NCBI GenBank assembly: GCA_009823395.1
Contig: CM020514.1
Coordinates: 7,152,466 to 7,216,465 of the forward strand
From: Thamnaconus septentrionalis
Taxonomy: Eukaryota > Chordata > Actinopteri > Tetraodontiformes > Monacanthidae
DNA: 64,000 nt
Direction of reading: 5' to 3'
Shown: one piece after another, positions 50,601-60,700 of the stretch
Layout: every line of letters starts with the position of its first letter
How positions within the stretch are numbered: position 1 is the first letter of the stretch
Notes under the pieces: model-generated
Told to the model about the DNA's origin: nothing
What the model saw: only the letters and a program-made list of their open reading frames with translations
The model's database searches: none
Program-made: the position numbers and the translations under genes

Positions 50601-53600
50601 TGGGTAACTGGGTTAATCCATCATCCATTTCATTAATCTCAAAATTTCAACTTTATTCACAAAACTTCCACTTTGTGTCAACTTTATTCATGAAATTTCT
50701 ACTTTATTCATGAAATTTCGTCTTTTTTTAGCGTCGACTTTATTCACAAAATTTCAACGTTATTCTCGAAATTTTGTATTTTATTTACGTTGACTAAATT
50801 TATTCATGAAATTTTATCTTTTTGACGTCAACTTTTTTCACGAAATTTTGACTTTATTCATATTTTTTTAAGGGAACAGAGGGCTCAATAATTAATTGTC
50901 AGGGATAAAAACCAAATGTCTGAAAATTTTAAATCAGACTTAATTTTTATTACAATAATAATAAGAAGAAGAAGTTGCTGTCCTTTTGTGAGCTGTGTCA
51001 TCTTTACACAAGTCATTTGTCAGTCCCTGAATACAAAAGCGTTGTATGTGAGCCAACACAAGGATTTATTGACTTCCGCTCTCTGGCAGTGGCGTCGCTA
51101 CTCTACCTGTAAATCATTTAGCTTGACCCGCCAGGCGCAGGGCCGCTGTAACTGCTTCCGCAGCACGAGCTCTGCCCTCTCCGCCCTCCGAAAAAGAAAA
51201 AAAAATTTAATTTGCTGCAGAGCTGGCTTGAGCCGAGAGGATATGGAGTCGGGGGCCGGGGAGCTTTACAGGGCACCAGGAGTCAGGAGACAAAAGGGAG
51301 AAGTCGCTCTCCTTTCCGCCTTATCTCGCTGCCGCCCGCTCCCTCAGGGAGTTGGTGTTTTATCTCCCCCACCACCAACCTGTCTCACCCTCCAGCTCAT
51401 AATTGGTTCTACAGCTCCTTTCATTTGGTGCCCATCTCAAAAGTGGAGTCAAATTCATCTGGAGTTGATTTGACACCGAGCCCGGTTGAGAGAGTTCACC
51501 AAATAAGCATACAAACAAAGCTTAAGACGCCACCAGGATTATTTATTCGAGAAATAAAACAATTAATTTGCCTTTTGGCGCAAAAGCAGCAATTTTCTCC
51601 AATTTGAAAAGGTTTTAATATTTAGGTAATCCATTATTGTGTGGGTTTGTGTACATGTTTTTTTATGAGCAGCTGAAGGGCTTTAATTAATTTGACATTT
51701 TCAGGATGAATTTTTTTTTTTTTTGCCTTTTCGTCACCTCTAAATGCTGTCTTAGGGGGGGAATTTTCATCAACATCATCAACCTGTGTTTTTGTTTTTT
51801 GTTGTTTTTTCAGTGCCAGAATATGAGACTCAATCATTTGTGAGCCGACGCGTTATGCTCCATCCCCGCAGGAAGCGCTGGCACCTCTTCCCCCCAGAGG
51901 ACGCTGCCAAGCTGTACCCAGCCAGGATACCTTATGAGGAGTCCAGCGTCTTCAGCCAGGTGGACGTCCTGCGCCCGGACCTCGCCAGGTTCCCCGCGTT
52001 CGCCGGGGCCAGGCGTCACGTCGTCACTCTGCAGCCAGGGCAGGTCAGAGTTACTGCAGCCAGGGCGACAGACTCACACAACATATGCATTTAAAGTCTT
52101 GCAGCAGACCTTGTTAAATTTCTTCAGAAGATTTCATTTTTTTCATTTTTTGATTCCTGCATTTCAACCGGCATGCAATTCTCAAAGCTTGCTGTCATCC
52201 TTGAACCTTTAACATTTAAACTTGTGTTTTGAGACATAAAAAAACACCTGGCATTATTTACCAGGGCAACGCCAAAGTGTCGCATTTATAGAGCAATTCC
52301 ACCGAGGAAGAAGCAGGCGCAGCTGCGAGGTTTATTGGCTGCAGCGCCCCCTCATGAGGGCTAATCAGCGTCTCGTGTTCCGATGACAATCTTCTCACTC
52401 TTGTGCTGACTCAAAATCTTTCGGCAAATAAGGAAGAGGTTTCAGTTGCATAACAGCGGCGTGTGCGAGCACTCACCATGACCTCGTCATGTGAGTGCCA
52501 GTCGCCGTCCTGACAATGCAGCAAGTGTTGCCTTTCGCCTACTTCGTTGTTTTTATTTCTCTTAAAGAAATGTCCCTGCGCAACTTTAAGAGCTGTGTTG
52601 TTTTTGCTCCCAACGTCAACAATTAAAGGCCCCACATTCCACCTAATTCCAGGTCTTTATTCTCCGCCATGGACGCCAGTGGAGCAGTCCTGCACTGTTA
52701 TTTATTTGAAAACACATGATAGATCTCCAAACATCATTAGTTTACTGCTAAAACTGATGTTTTCTTGGACCTTCTGCATGTTTGGAAGAGGAGCCAAAGC
52801 CAATTTGACCTTTTTGACTTTGCCCTTCGTGACATAGCAAGTGACTGTTTTCGCACACACTTTCCGAAAAGTCGAAGAGAGAAAGAAGATTAGTCTCTTT
52901 TCATTTCATCAAGACACATTATTATCAGAGAAAAAACATGTTTGATGATATCATGGGAGCAGTGCGACAGTGCTGGAACCTCGCAGAGTTGTAGGCAGAG
53001 CTTCCTCTGGCTGCTGTCAAGTCCCGCTGACATTTGACACATTTGTTTCCCCCTCCGCCGCCTGCTGCTGTCCTATTATGGCAGCTCCAACCCAGGATAG
53101 TTTTGGTGTCGGGTCAGTCAGAAGTGATTCGGAGCGGCGTGCCCATCACTGACCTTCGACTGGAACATCCGCCTCTGGGCTGAAGCAGCCGCATGTGGAT
53201 GTTTGTGTTCAGGCTCACACGCCACCTTCTGGCAGAGCGTAGGAGGGACACGCTGTGGTAGGGTTCGATAGAAGGATGTATGCTTCCATCTAGTGGACGA
53301 TCTGCAGAGGCTCAGGAGTGAGTTATTACTGCCCATATTTTACCCATATTCAGATTTTTTGTTTTGTTTTTACCCACTTCTGGAGTCTAGTTTGGCACCC
53401 TTCCACAATAAAGCGTCCAGGTAAAAGTTATACGGACAAAAGAATCTGAAGACACAACTAAACTAAAGCTTTATTGGACCTTTCACATGTTCGGTTGGGG
53501 ACAAAACAAGGGAGAGTGGAACAAACACGTGGCTAGGCCCCTCTGTGACATCACAAAGGGTTGGATTCCAGAATAACGTGCAATTAATGTGTAAATCATG

Positions 53601-54013
53601 CACTTCTCTAATTTCTTGGAAGTTCCCTGACTGTGGAGACAGATCACTGTTCATATTATGAATACTGGTGTAGTCAGTTTTCTTAATAAAGTCTTCTTTA
53701 ATCTTTTCTGGCCCAGGTGCTCTACGTGCCCAGACACTGGTGGCACTACGTGGAGTCGGTGGATCCCGTCACCATCAGCGTCAACTCCTGGATCGAGCTG
53801 GTAAGCGGCCCCCATCGCACATGGTGGTCGGAATGGCTGTTTGGTGTAGACTGGCTGCCAGGCTTCCGTCAGTCTGCCCACCCCAGGGCAGCTGTGGCTA
53901 CGCATGTAGCTTACCACCACCAGTGTGAATGTGGTGTGAATGAATAATGGGTTCAATGTAAAGCACTTTGGGTGTCTTAAAAAGTGCTATATAAATCCAA
54001 TTTATTATTATTG

Positions 54014-54055
<42 letters not shown>

Positions 54056-55599
54056 GCTGGCAACGAGAAGCTGTTCCACTAACTGTGAGGCGGAATCTGG
54101 TAAACGTGCACGCTCAAGGTTTCCTCTGGTCTCGCGCGTTACAGTGTATAGTTCTCGCTCCCGGCTTTGACAAATGAAATGTTCCCTTTCACTGTGTTAT
54201 GAACCGCCTTCACTAAATATCATACCAAAGGTGATTCTTTGCGTGCTTTACCTCTGTATCCTTGACATCTTCCGACGACGACTCCCCTTTTGTCCGTGCG
54301 CAGGAGGCGGACGACGTAACGAGAGTCAGCGAGGCCGTGGCCAAGGTTGTGGTGTTTGCGCTGAAAGGGGCGTCAAGCGGAGACAACGCCGACGACTGGC
54401 TCAACCCCACGGAGGTAGCGCTCGAACACCAATCACATGTCAGATCAGTAACTTTGTGGGGGGTTTTTTACGCGACATGCACAAACTCACAATGCGTTGT
54501 ACTTGTAAAACATTTGCACTTACCGTTGCTTTTAGTTTTAGTTTGTTTTATTTCGCGAGCGGACGCCACAAACCTCTGATATATTTTTTTTCCCGCCATG
54601 CGTCAACTGTCCAACACTGCCCCCATCTGGCCAAAGTTGTGTACTCCCAATCATGCGCGCACCAGCCGATGATATTCGCAGGTTCCGCTCAGCGCTGCCC
54701 GGCTCAAAGAGACCTTTTAATGCAAATGCTTTCCTTCAGTGAATGCCGCGTTGCTGAGGAATTTTAATCAGGCTTTTGAACGCAGCACGCCGCTGGAAAG
54801 GTGACTAAACAAAGTGGCTAAATAATCAGTGAAATTGAGGAAATTGTATTATTTCATAGCTTAGTTTTCAGCTATTTTTTCCCCTGAAGGTCCAGAGGGG
54901 AACACTTAGAAGCATCAAATAGTCAGGAAGTATTCATCCATCTATTTCCAATACGCGCTTCTTCCTGAGCTCAGGGTCACGGGGGTCTGCTGGGGCCTCT
55001 CCCAGTTGTCATAGGGCGAAGTCAGAGTGACACTATGTGCACGTATTTAGAACATGTATTTAGATATCTTGCCTGTCAGCTGTTTTCACTCTGTGTAACA
55101 TTACTTGTATATTTCACAGGAAAGAGTGACGTCCCACGATGAGAATATGCAGTACTTGAATCTGGCGCTGCGAGCCGTCCAGCCGGGCCGCGGCGACTCG
55201 ACCCGCGGCCTCGGAGACGAGCGCCCGGCCGAGCGTGACTCCAGGGCACAAACGAGGAAGCGCGCTCACTCGGCTCGTGGACCCGACCCCTTCGGCGCCC
55301 CGTTCGGGCCGAACCTCGCTCCTGTGCGCCAGCAAGATCTGGACGTGGGCTCCGCGGCGGCGCCTGAGCACGGGCCTGCCAGAACCCAGCCGCGGAAAAT
55401 CCAACCCAGCGCTCCCCTAACTCAATCTGGACTTTGCGCCCGTGCAGGCGGGGCATCGGACGACCGGGAAGCAGCGCACAGGGCGGTGACTACTAATGAC
55501 CTGTTAGACTGCCTGGCGCATCCTGATATCATCGCGCGCGTCACTGAGCTTTTGTTGGAAAGGCACGCAGGGAAAAGCTGGAACGCTCCTTTCTGCTGA
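47495..55599 (+). CDS. hspbap1: HSPBAP1 (HSPB1-associated protein 1), JmjC-fold protein, 7 coding exons
   Basis: Coding exons 47495-47693, 48443-48627, 50017-50153, 51872-52043, 53717-53800, 54304-54414 and 55120-55599 join in frame to 455 residues (human 488, from memory). HSPBAP1 binds the small heat-shock protein HSP27 and belongs to the FIH-like JmjC fold of Fe(II)/2-oxoglutarate oxygenases; its substrate is not established. The core matches human throughout: LQQPA.F near residue 22, YVEATLE.FL, FWAYADYKY-type SEYWAYADYKY, ESTLWIG and KRWHLFPPEDA. The metal triad is present as His159-x-Asp161 (PCHQDSYG) and His241 (PRHWWHYVES). The Arg/Pro-rich C-terminal third diverges until NDLLDCL..P near the end. 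The start gives MATDHSSSKPF, matching human KPF. It is head-to-head with slc49a4 and tail-to-tail with slc15a2. Confidence 0.96.
47694..48442 (+). other. hspbap1: hspbap1 intron 1
   Basis: 749 bp with a short (CA)n tract (48239-48259). Nothing else recognised. Confidence 0.7.
48443..48627 (+). CDS. hspbap1: hspbap1 exon 2
   Basis: 185 nt encoding PLFETRCAYVEATLEQFLSW and SEYWAYADYKYIAMLFQDLP. Human has YVEATLEEFLTW and FWAYADYKY. The acceptor is TCTCGCAG and the donor is GTAATC. Confidence 0.95.
48628..50016 (+). other. hspbap1: hspbap1 intron 2
   Basis: 1.4 kb of A/T-rich sequence with a C9 run just after the donor. I see no element or exon. Confidence 0.7.
50017..50153 (+). CDS. hspbap1: hspbap1 exon 3 (HxD metal-binding motif)
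   Basis: 137 nt encoding DVKWCDFGFEGRNGKESTLW and CHQDSYGYNLVLQVQG. It provides the first His and the Asp of the JmjC metal site. The acceptor is TTTGCAG and the donor is GTGAGA. Confidence 0.96.
50154..51871 (+). other. hspbap1: hspbap1 intron 3
   Basis: 1.7 kb containing the hairpin-forming AATAAAGT repeat region (50385-50875). The open frame 50916-51473 has no resemblance to a known protein. Confidence 0.65.
50385..50875. repeat. inverted array of AATAAAGTYGAAATTT-type units
   Basis: The left half (50385-50495) has units such as GAATAAAGTTGAAATTTTGAG. The right half (50630-50875) has the complementary units, such as AAATTTCAACTTTATTC and variants. The halves can pair across about 140 bp. 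The left half holds several AATAAA words on the coding strand. Confidence 0.75.
51872..52043 (+). CDS. hspbap1: hspbap1 exon 4
   Basis: 172 nt encoding KRWHLFPPEDAAKLYPARIP then YEESSVFSQVDVLRPDLARF and RHVVTLQPGQ, very close to human. The acceptor is CCCCGCAG and the donor is GTCAGA. Confidence 0.96.
52044..53716 (+). other. hspbap1: hspbap1 intron 4
   Basis: 1.7 kb with two relics of the palindrome repeat family (about 52624-52850 and 53455-53565, the latter with CTGTGACATCACAAAGGG). No exon is recognised. Confidence 0.65.
53717..53800 (+). CDS. hspbap1: hspbap1 exon 5 (second metal histidine)
   Basis: 84 nt, 28 codons: VLYVPRHWWHYVESVDPVTI then SVNSWIEL. The His of WWHY aligns with the distal metal-binding histidine of FIH. 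The acceptor is GCCCAG and the donor is GTAAGC. Confidence 0.96.
53801..54303 (+). other. hspbap1: hspbap1 intron 5
   Basis: 503 bp, about half of it the SINE-like element 53804-54056. The remainder shows nothing recognisable apart from a C/T-rich run near 54275-54296 leading to the acceptor. Confidence 0.65.
53804..54056 (+). mobile_element. SINE-like element with (TTA)n tail
   Basis: The body includes GGTGTAGACTGGCTGCCAGG and CACCACCAGTGTGAATGTGG. The tail is CAATGTAAAGCACTTTGGGT then GCTATATAAATCCAAT and (TTA)n to 54056. The tail family matches the minus-strand copy at about 32275-32600. Confidence 0.7.
54304..54414 (+). CDS. hspbap1: hspbap1 exon 6
   Basis: 111 nt, 37 codons from EADDVTRVSEAVAKVVVFAL to DDWLNPTE, matching human ALK and AWLNPTE. 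The acceptor is GCGCAG and the donor is GTAGCG. Confidence 0.95.
54415..55119 (+). other. hspbap1: hspbap1 intron 6
   Basis: 705 bp. It contains a minus-strand SINE 3' end (54938-55022); the rest is unremarkable. Confidence 0.65.
54938..55022 (-). mobile_element. SINE 3'-end fragment
   Basis: The plus strand reads CATCTATTTCCAATACGCGC, CTGAGCTCAGGGTCACGGGG and TCTCCCAGTTGTCATAGGGC. This is the reverse complement of the usual 3' half of teleost tRNA-SINEs. Confidence 0.65.
55120..55599 (+). CDS. hspbap1: hspbap1 exon 7 (C-terminus and stop)
   Basis: 480 nt, 159 codons plus TGA. It begins ERVTSHDENMQYLNLALRAV. The middle is Arg/Pro/Gly-rich and poorly conserved but keeps FGPNLAPV (human FGPDLVPV). 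It ends with TTNDLLDCLAHPDIIARVTE and LLLERHAG, matching the human terminal segment. The acceptor is TTTCACAG. Confidence 0.94.
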   Translation, partial: ERVTSHDENMQYLNLALRAVQPGRGDSTRGLGDERPAERDSRAQTRKRAHSARGPDPFGAPFGPNLAPVRQQDLDVGSAAAPEHGPARTQPRKIQPSAPLTQSGLCARAGGASDDREAAHRAVTTNDLLDCLAHPDIIARVTELLLERHAGKSWNAPFC

Positions 55600-56257
55600 A
55601 CCTCAGCATTCACCACTAGGGGGAGGCAAGAGTCTGCTCCGGGGCCGGTTTTTCAATGAGCTGATGTGAAAATACCACCACCAGGGGGCTCCGGATGTCT
55701 CACCCTGGTGGGGAAAAACGACTTTGAAACAATCCATCCCTCACCCTGAAGTCCTTGTTAGAAGTGAGAAGATGAGCAGCTGTCCTCGCCGCTCTCGGCT
55801 GCCTCCTGAGACCGACTCCGCCAGACCGTCCTCACCGCCTCCCTAAACTCATTAGCTACGCAGCGAGCGATCAGCCGCTTCCGTTTACCTCGTTTCCGTG
55901 CTCGCGCTAACCCTGTTTGGCCCCTCCGGAGGAGGAAAAACCAAACGCCTAAACGAGTTATGAATGGAAATGAGCGGCGTAATTCGAGGTGATACTCCGG
56001 AGACGTGAAGGTTGCCTCTTTTTTGTTGTTAACTGTTGTTACTGCGGTACGACAGACTGATAAGCTCAGTGATTCAATGGCAGATCGACAGCACGATCTG
56101 CCACTCATTTCTCGTAACTTTTGTAAATTTTAAATCGTTTAATGTTACTTTAGATGGAGGCTTCTAATAAGCCTTTTGTGGGTTTCCCCCCCTCCCCCCC
56201 CTGCACTACTTATAATTTGTTATCTTGTTTCTTTGTATACTTTTTAAACTGTGCAAA

Positions 56258-56263
56258 AATAAA
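56258..56263 (+). terminator. hspbap1: candidate poly(A) signal of hspbap1
   Basis: AATAAA 659 nt after the stop codon, the first clear hexamer downstream, followed by a T/G-rich stretch (GCTAACGTGTG...GTTGGTCGTGTG). It implies a 3'UTR of about 0.7 kb. Confidence 0.55.
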
Positions 56264-56726
56264 AATGTAAGCTAACGTGTGAGAGCAACACAAGAGGTTG
56301 GTCGTGTGCACAAAGAATGTCACATGTTCATGTTTTCTATTAGGAGTTGCATTCAGCAGATTGAGAGTACAGTTCACACATTCAACAGGAAAATACAAAT
56401 TGTCACTGGGGTTATCAAAAATTTAAAAATAACAAAAAAAAACATTCCGACTATTTACAGATCTTATAGGATAACAGTATTGTTAATACTCCCCATACAT
56501 AACAACTTTCTTCTTAAAAGTACTACCATTCAGTTGCTTTTGCGTGATTGGACAATTTAAACGATTCTATACACAGTACTTGTACAAACAGCTAAACGTT
56601 GTGTTTTTACAGCATGTAAACTTTCATTGTGCAGAAAAATTAAAAACATTAAAAGGTCCACGTTATGCAAAATTCACTTACAGATTTGACAGAAATGGGA
56701 AAAAAAAAAGAAGGAAATCCCTCATT

Positions 56727-56732
56727 TTTATT
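56727..56732 (-). terminator. slc15a2: candidate poly(A) signal of slc15a2
   Basis: AATAAA on the minus strand 708 nt after the stop. It would leave about 460 bp between the two convergent poly(A) signals. Confidence 0.4.
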
Positions 56733-57439
56733 TTTTTTGCCCGCTCCACATTTCCAGAAAGTGCACCAACCAAACATCCACTGACTTTGGAAATGAAAAT
56801 CAAAGAGCTAAAGCTGAGTTTAATTGTCTCGAGTTGTCTCTTTTGTAATGTGAATATTTCACGCTGTCTTCCAGTAATACTATCAGTTTTCTATTGCCGC
56901 TTGTCTCTCTGCTCTCAGGGTCTGATACATCATGGACAAGTATCCAACACAGACAAGCGACCATCCACAGACGCCACACAGCAAGTGTTGGGGATCCAGC
57001 CCACGTCTTTTTGTGCTCTTGAGCTTCCTCTCAAAAATATCTTGCAAGGGGAACTTTACCGTTTCCTACTGAAATTCAAATATAAGATCTCACTTGAATT
57101 AGCTGCAAAAACAGCAGCGCTGAGTATTTTAAGAATGTCTTGTCCCAGACAGTCTTGTAAAAGACTTGTCAACATAATGCAAACACAACATTTTGTCATT
57201 TGACGCATTACACAACTAGTAAAGACAGGAGGTGATGTTCAGAGGTATTAATGCTATAGATAAGAGTCTATTAACAAAAACGTTATGCTTCTGGTCTATG
57301 GTTAAAAAAATAATCTTAAATTAACTGGAGTGTTAACATGATTTGTCCAAAAATAAAAATACAACAGATCACAACAGATTCATATAACTGAGCCAGTTTT
57401 TCACCTTGAACTGACTGAAACTCGCAGAGCATCGTGCAG

Positions 57440-57643
57440 TTACATTCTGGTGCTGTTTGTTTTTTTCTCCATGTTCATACCGTTCTTTGTTAGCTCTTTG
57501 TCATAATCGTCCTCATCCTCATTGTCCGACTCGTACATTTTGAGGATCTTGTCAGGGTCAACGTACTCGTAGAAATAAGCCATGATGGAGAAGATGACGC
57601 AGACGGCCACCAGCAGGGCGGCGAACAGCACAAACTCCTTCCA
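57440..57643 (-). CDS. slc15a2: slc15a2 last exon (TM12, acidic tail, stop)
   Basis: 204 nt including TAA (57442-57440). It encodes [20 protein letters not shown] then [20 protein letters not shown] and an Asp/Glu-rich cytosolic tail ending NSTRM. The acceptor is TTTCAG. Confidence 0.95.
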   Translation of the reverse strand, partial: WKEFVLFAALLVAVCVIFSIMAYFYEYVDPDKILKMYESDNEDEDDYDKELTKNGMNMEKKTNSTRM

Positions 57644-57712
57644 CTGAAACAGCAAAGAGCCTGTCAGTATGCCTTGAGGTCTGACAAGCATATATATATA
57701 TATATACGTGTG

Positions 57713-57783
<71 letters not shown>

Positions 57784-60700
57784 ATATATATATATATATA
57801 CACAATATATATATAAATATATATTGTATATATATATACATATATGTATACACATATTATATATATATGTGTATATTTGCATATGTGTATACATGTAAAC
57901 ATATACATATATATATATACACACACACATATCCATATACATGCGTATATACGTACGTAAATATGAATGTGTACACACAGAGAAATATGTATATTTTTTC
58001 TTCATGATGCTTCAGGTTACCTGTGCTAGCCCCGCCCCCTCCGCCACAATCAGCACAATCACGTTCCCAAAGGCGACGGTGAGCAGCCAGCCGCCCTGCA
58101 GGACTGACTTCATGTTAGCTGGAGCCTGCGGAAGAGAGACGGAGGTCCAGGATGTTTTAGAACTGTGACAGAGTAACGTCTTCAAAAGTAGGAACAGGAG
58201 CTTCCTGCTGGGTTTTTTTTTTAATTATTATTACCTGCGAGTAGGAGAACTCCAAGCCCGTGATGGAGAACATGACCTCTCCCATAGTCATGAGGGCGTA
58301 CTGAGGGACCTGCCAGGCGACGTGCACATTGTTGGCCATCACGTCCTCCACGACGACAGGCGTGATTTTGTCCGCGTCCTGTTCAAACGCACAAACGCAC
58401 ATGGGGCTCGCACCGCTTCGCACATTGTTGGCGCCGCGTTCAACTCACGACGGTTTCTCACCTGTGTGAGAACGACCGTGTAGGCCGCTCCGAAGTCCAG
58501 CAGGCCCAGGTTGATTGTCTGAGAGTTGCACTTGACATTTGAATATCTACTCAGCAGCAGTGCAAGGGAGGGAGACAAAAAAGGGTCGAGTTTTCACATT
58601 TTGAATGCGCTTCAAAAAAACGATGTGTGAAAAAAACGCCATCCAAATTAATATATGTGAAGCTAATTTTATGTAATGGCATTATAAATGACTGTTGTTG
58701 TTGTTGTTGTTGTTGCCACCAACAACTCTCACACTAACCCTAACCCTAAATGCATCACTTAGGGTGTGCAGAAAAGATGCAGGAGACTTAAAATATGAAA
58801 TTCCAAATATTCTGCAACAGGATTTTGGTTGACATCCACCAAACCTGCTCATCCTGGGACGGAAGTTAAACAGAAAATCTTTGTTGGTTTAAGTTCTCCA
58901 CGTTTGGTGTGATGTCAGCACGGATTTGAAGAGAAAGAGGTTTTCTTCTTTTATTTTTGTTGTATTTTTTGCAACTTGCTGATAAAAATAAAAAATATTT
59001 AACTAGAAAAAGATTTATACTTCATCAAAATTAAAATACCGTGCGACCCTGAGTGCAGGAAAAGCACTCATAGAAAACAGATGTGTGGGTGGCAAAAATG
59101 AAGTAATAAAATCATTCCTTGAAATTAAATGGTTAAAAATTTGAATTTGAATTGTAATTGTTATACTTACACCCCGACAGGGATTATTATTCAAACAGAA
59201 GAACAACACAGTAAAATGAAGGTACGCGTGGTCACAAATGTTTTCTTTTTTTTAAACGACTGTTCACTAGTCTAAGTTTTATGACCTCTACAGCAGCCAA
59301 CCAGCAGGGGGCGATCTGAATCTCTATGTCAGTTGGTCCCTCCTGTCCTGTCAGCGTGCACGGCTAACTGAGCGAAGGCTGCCAGGTCTACTCACATGTT
59401 CCGATCCACTGCCTGGATCTCAGACATTTGACTGGGAAGAGCATGGAAGGCCACATCTCCAACAGTCAGATGCACTTCCTCCTGCAGCGTGTTGTAGAAC
59501 CTGTTGGGCCAAATAAACGGGAGCACGTCACGTATGTTCTCACAGAAGAAGAAGAGGTTGAAAAGGCTTCAACGGTCAAATCTCTGAACGTACTTACCTG
59601 ACAAAAGGACTTCCTGTGTCATTTTTCAATATATAGTCTTCAGCCTACATGGTTATCAAGAGAGAAAAAAAGACCTGTTTTATGTTGGACATGAGAGCAA
59701 ATGATTTCTGGAAGCTCCAACAGTGCGCCCAATCAGAGGGAAGGTTGTACATTTTTTTCTTTTTTTTCCACAATCCTGTGGTTTGCACTGTTGACACTTA
59801 ACAAGACAGACCAGAGATTGAATTCCAACCCTGCGACCTCTCTGCTTACGGTTTGTTTCGATTTCTTTTTCTTTTCTTTCTTTCTTTCTTTTTTTTTGCT
59901 TGAGTTTCCTCTGTGGGAAGTTCAAGTTTCTCAACCTTAGACGCCACGTTGAATTTTTCAGTTAATCGTTTGGATTTATATCACACTCCAGTGTGCTTGA
60001 GAGCCAAAAGAGATTATTTGAAATAATAAAAAGGAAGGCAAAGCTTGGAAACTGAATGGATGAACTTCAGATGAAATCAGATTTGTTACTACACAACATT
60101 TGCATGTCATCAATATGTTAAAGGTTTTTCCGTAGCATCAAAAATATCCATGCATTGTACATAAACACAAAAAATAATCTACCTTATAATCACTTAACAA
60201 TATTATTTACTCCTGGTATAATTTTAGCACAGTACTCAACATCTGCTGAGAGTTCTTCAACAACCAAATTGCATATCGACACTCACAATTTTGCATTCGA
60301 CGCCGTGGAATCCCGGCGTGAGAATGAGCGTGTAGGCCTTCTCCTGGTGCAACAAGTGGTAACACTCCGAGCTTTCCCCACCTGAAGTGACTTCAATCCT
60401 TTGAACACTGCTGCTGCTCCCATTAAGTGAGATCCTCTCATATCTTTCAGGGTCCTGATTGAGAATGATGAAAAATCAAAACAATTACTGGACGTTAACA
60501 ATTAGTCGATCATCGATTAATTGTCGATTAAGAATTGAATCGATTCAGTTAAATTAGTCGCAATGAATTGAACATTTTTTACACGGGTAGTGCAGTGTAG
60601 CGGCAGGAAAGAGCAATTCACTTGTAGATACTGTGATGGTCATAATACACCTCAAACAAGTTACTTTTAAACAACTTTTTAAAAAAAGAAAAGTTGAATC

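Larger units (their letters stand above)
55600..57439. other. convergent 3' region of hspbap1 and slc15a2
   Basis: It should hold both 3'UTRs: hspbap1 to about 56280 and slc15a2 down to about 56710. Around 56650 the sequence ATTAAAAGGTCCACGTTATG resembles the left end of the TTAA-flanked repeat family, which would lie in the slc15a2 3'UTR. The 219-codon plus-strand frame 56544-57203 looks like chance. Confidence 0.5.

Noticed and set aside
50916..51473. 185-codon plus-strand frame in hspbap1 intron 3
   Set aside because: No similarity to hspbap1 or any known protein, and no splice sites that fit the phase.
56544..57203. 219-codon plus-strand open frame
   Set aside because: It is antisense to the probable slc15a2 3'UTR, A/T-rich and without domain-like motifs. 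It overlaps a repeat-family end.
57440..58007. Long Tyr/Ile-rich frames on both strands
   Set aside because: They are translations of the (TA)n/(TG)n microsatellite; the true last exon starts at the TTTCAG acceptor at 57644.
58733..58750. Interstitial telomere repeat
   Set aside because: Only about two CCCTAA units, too few to be meaningful.
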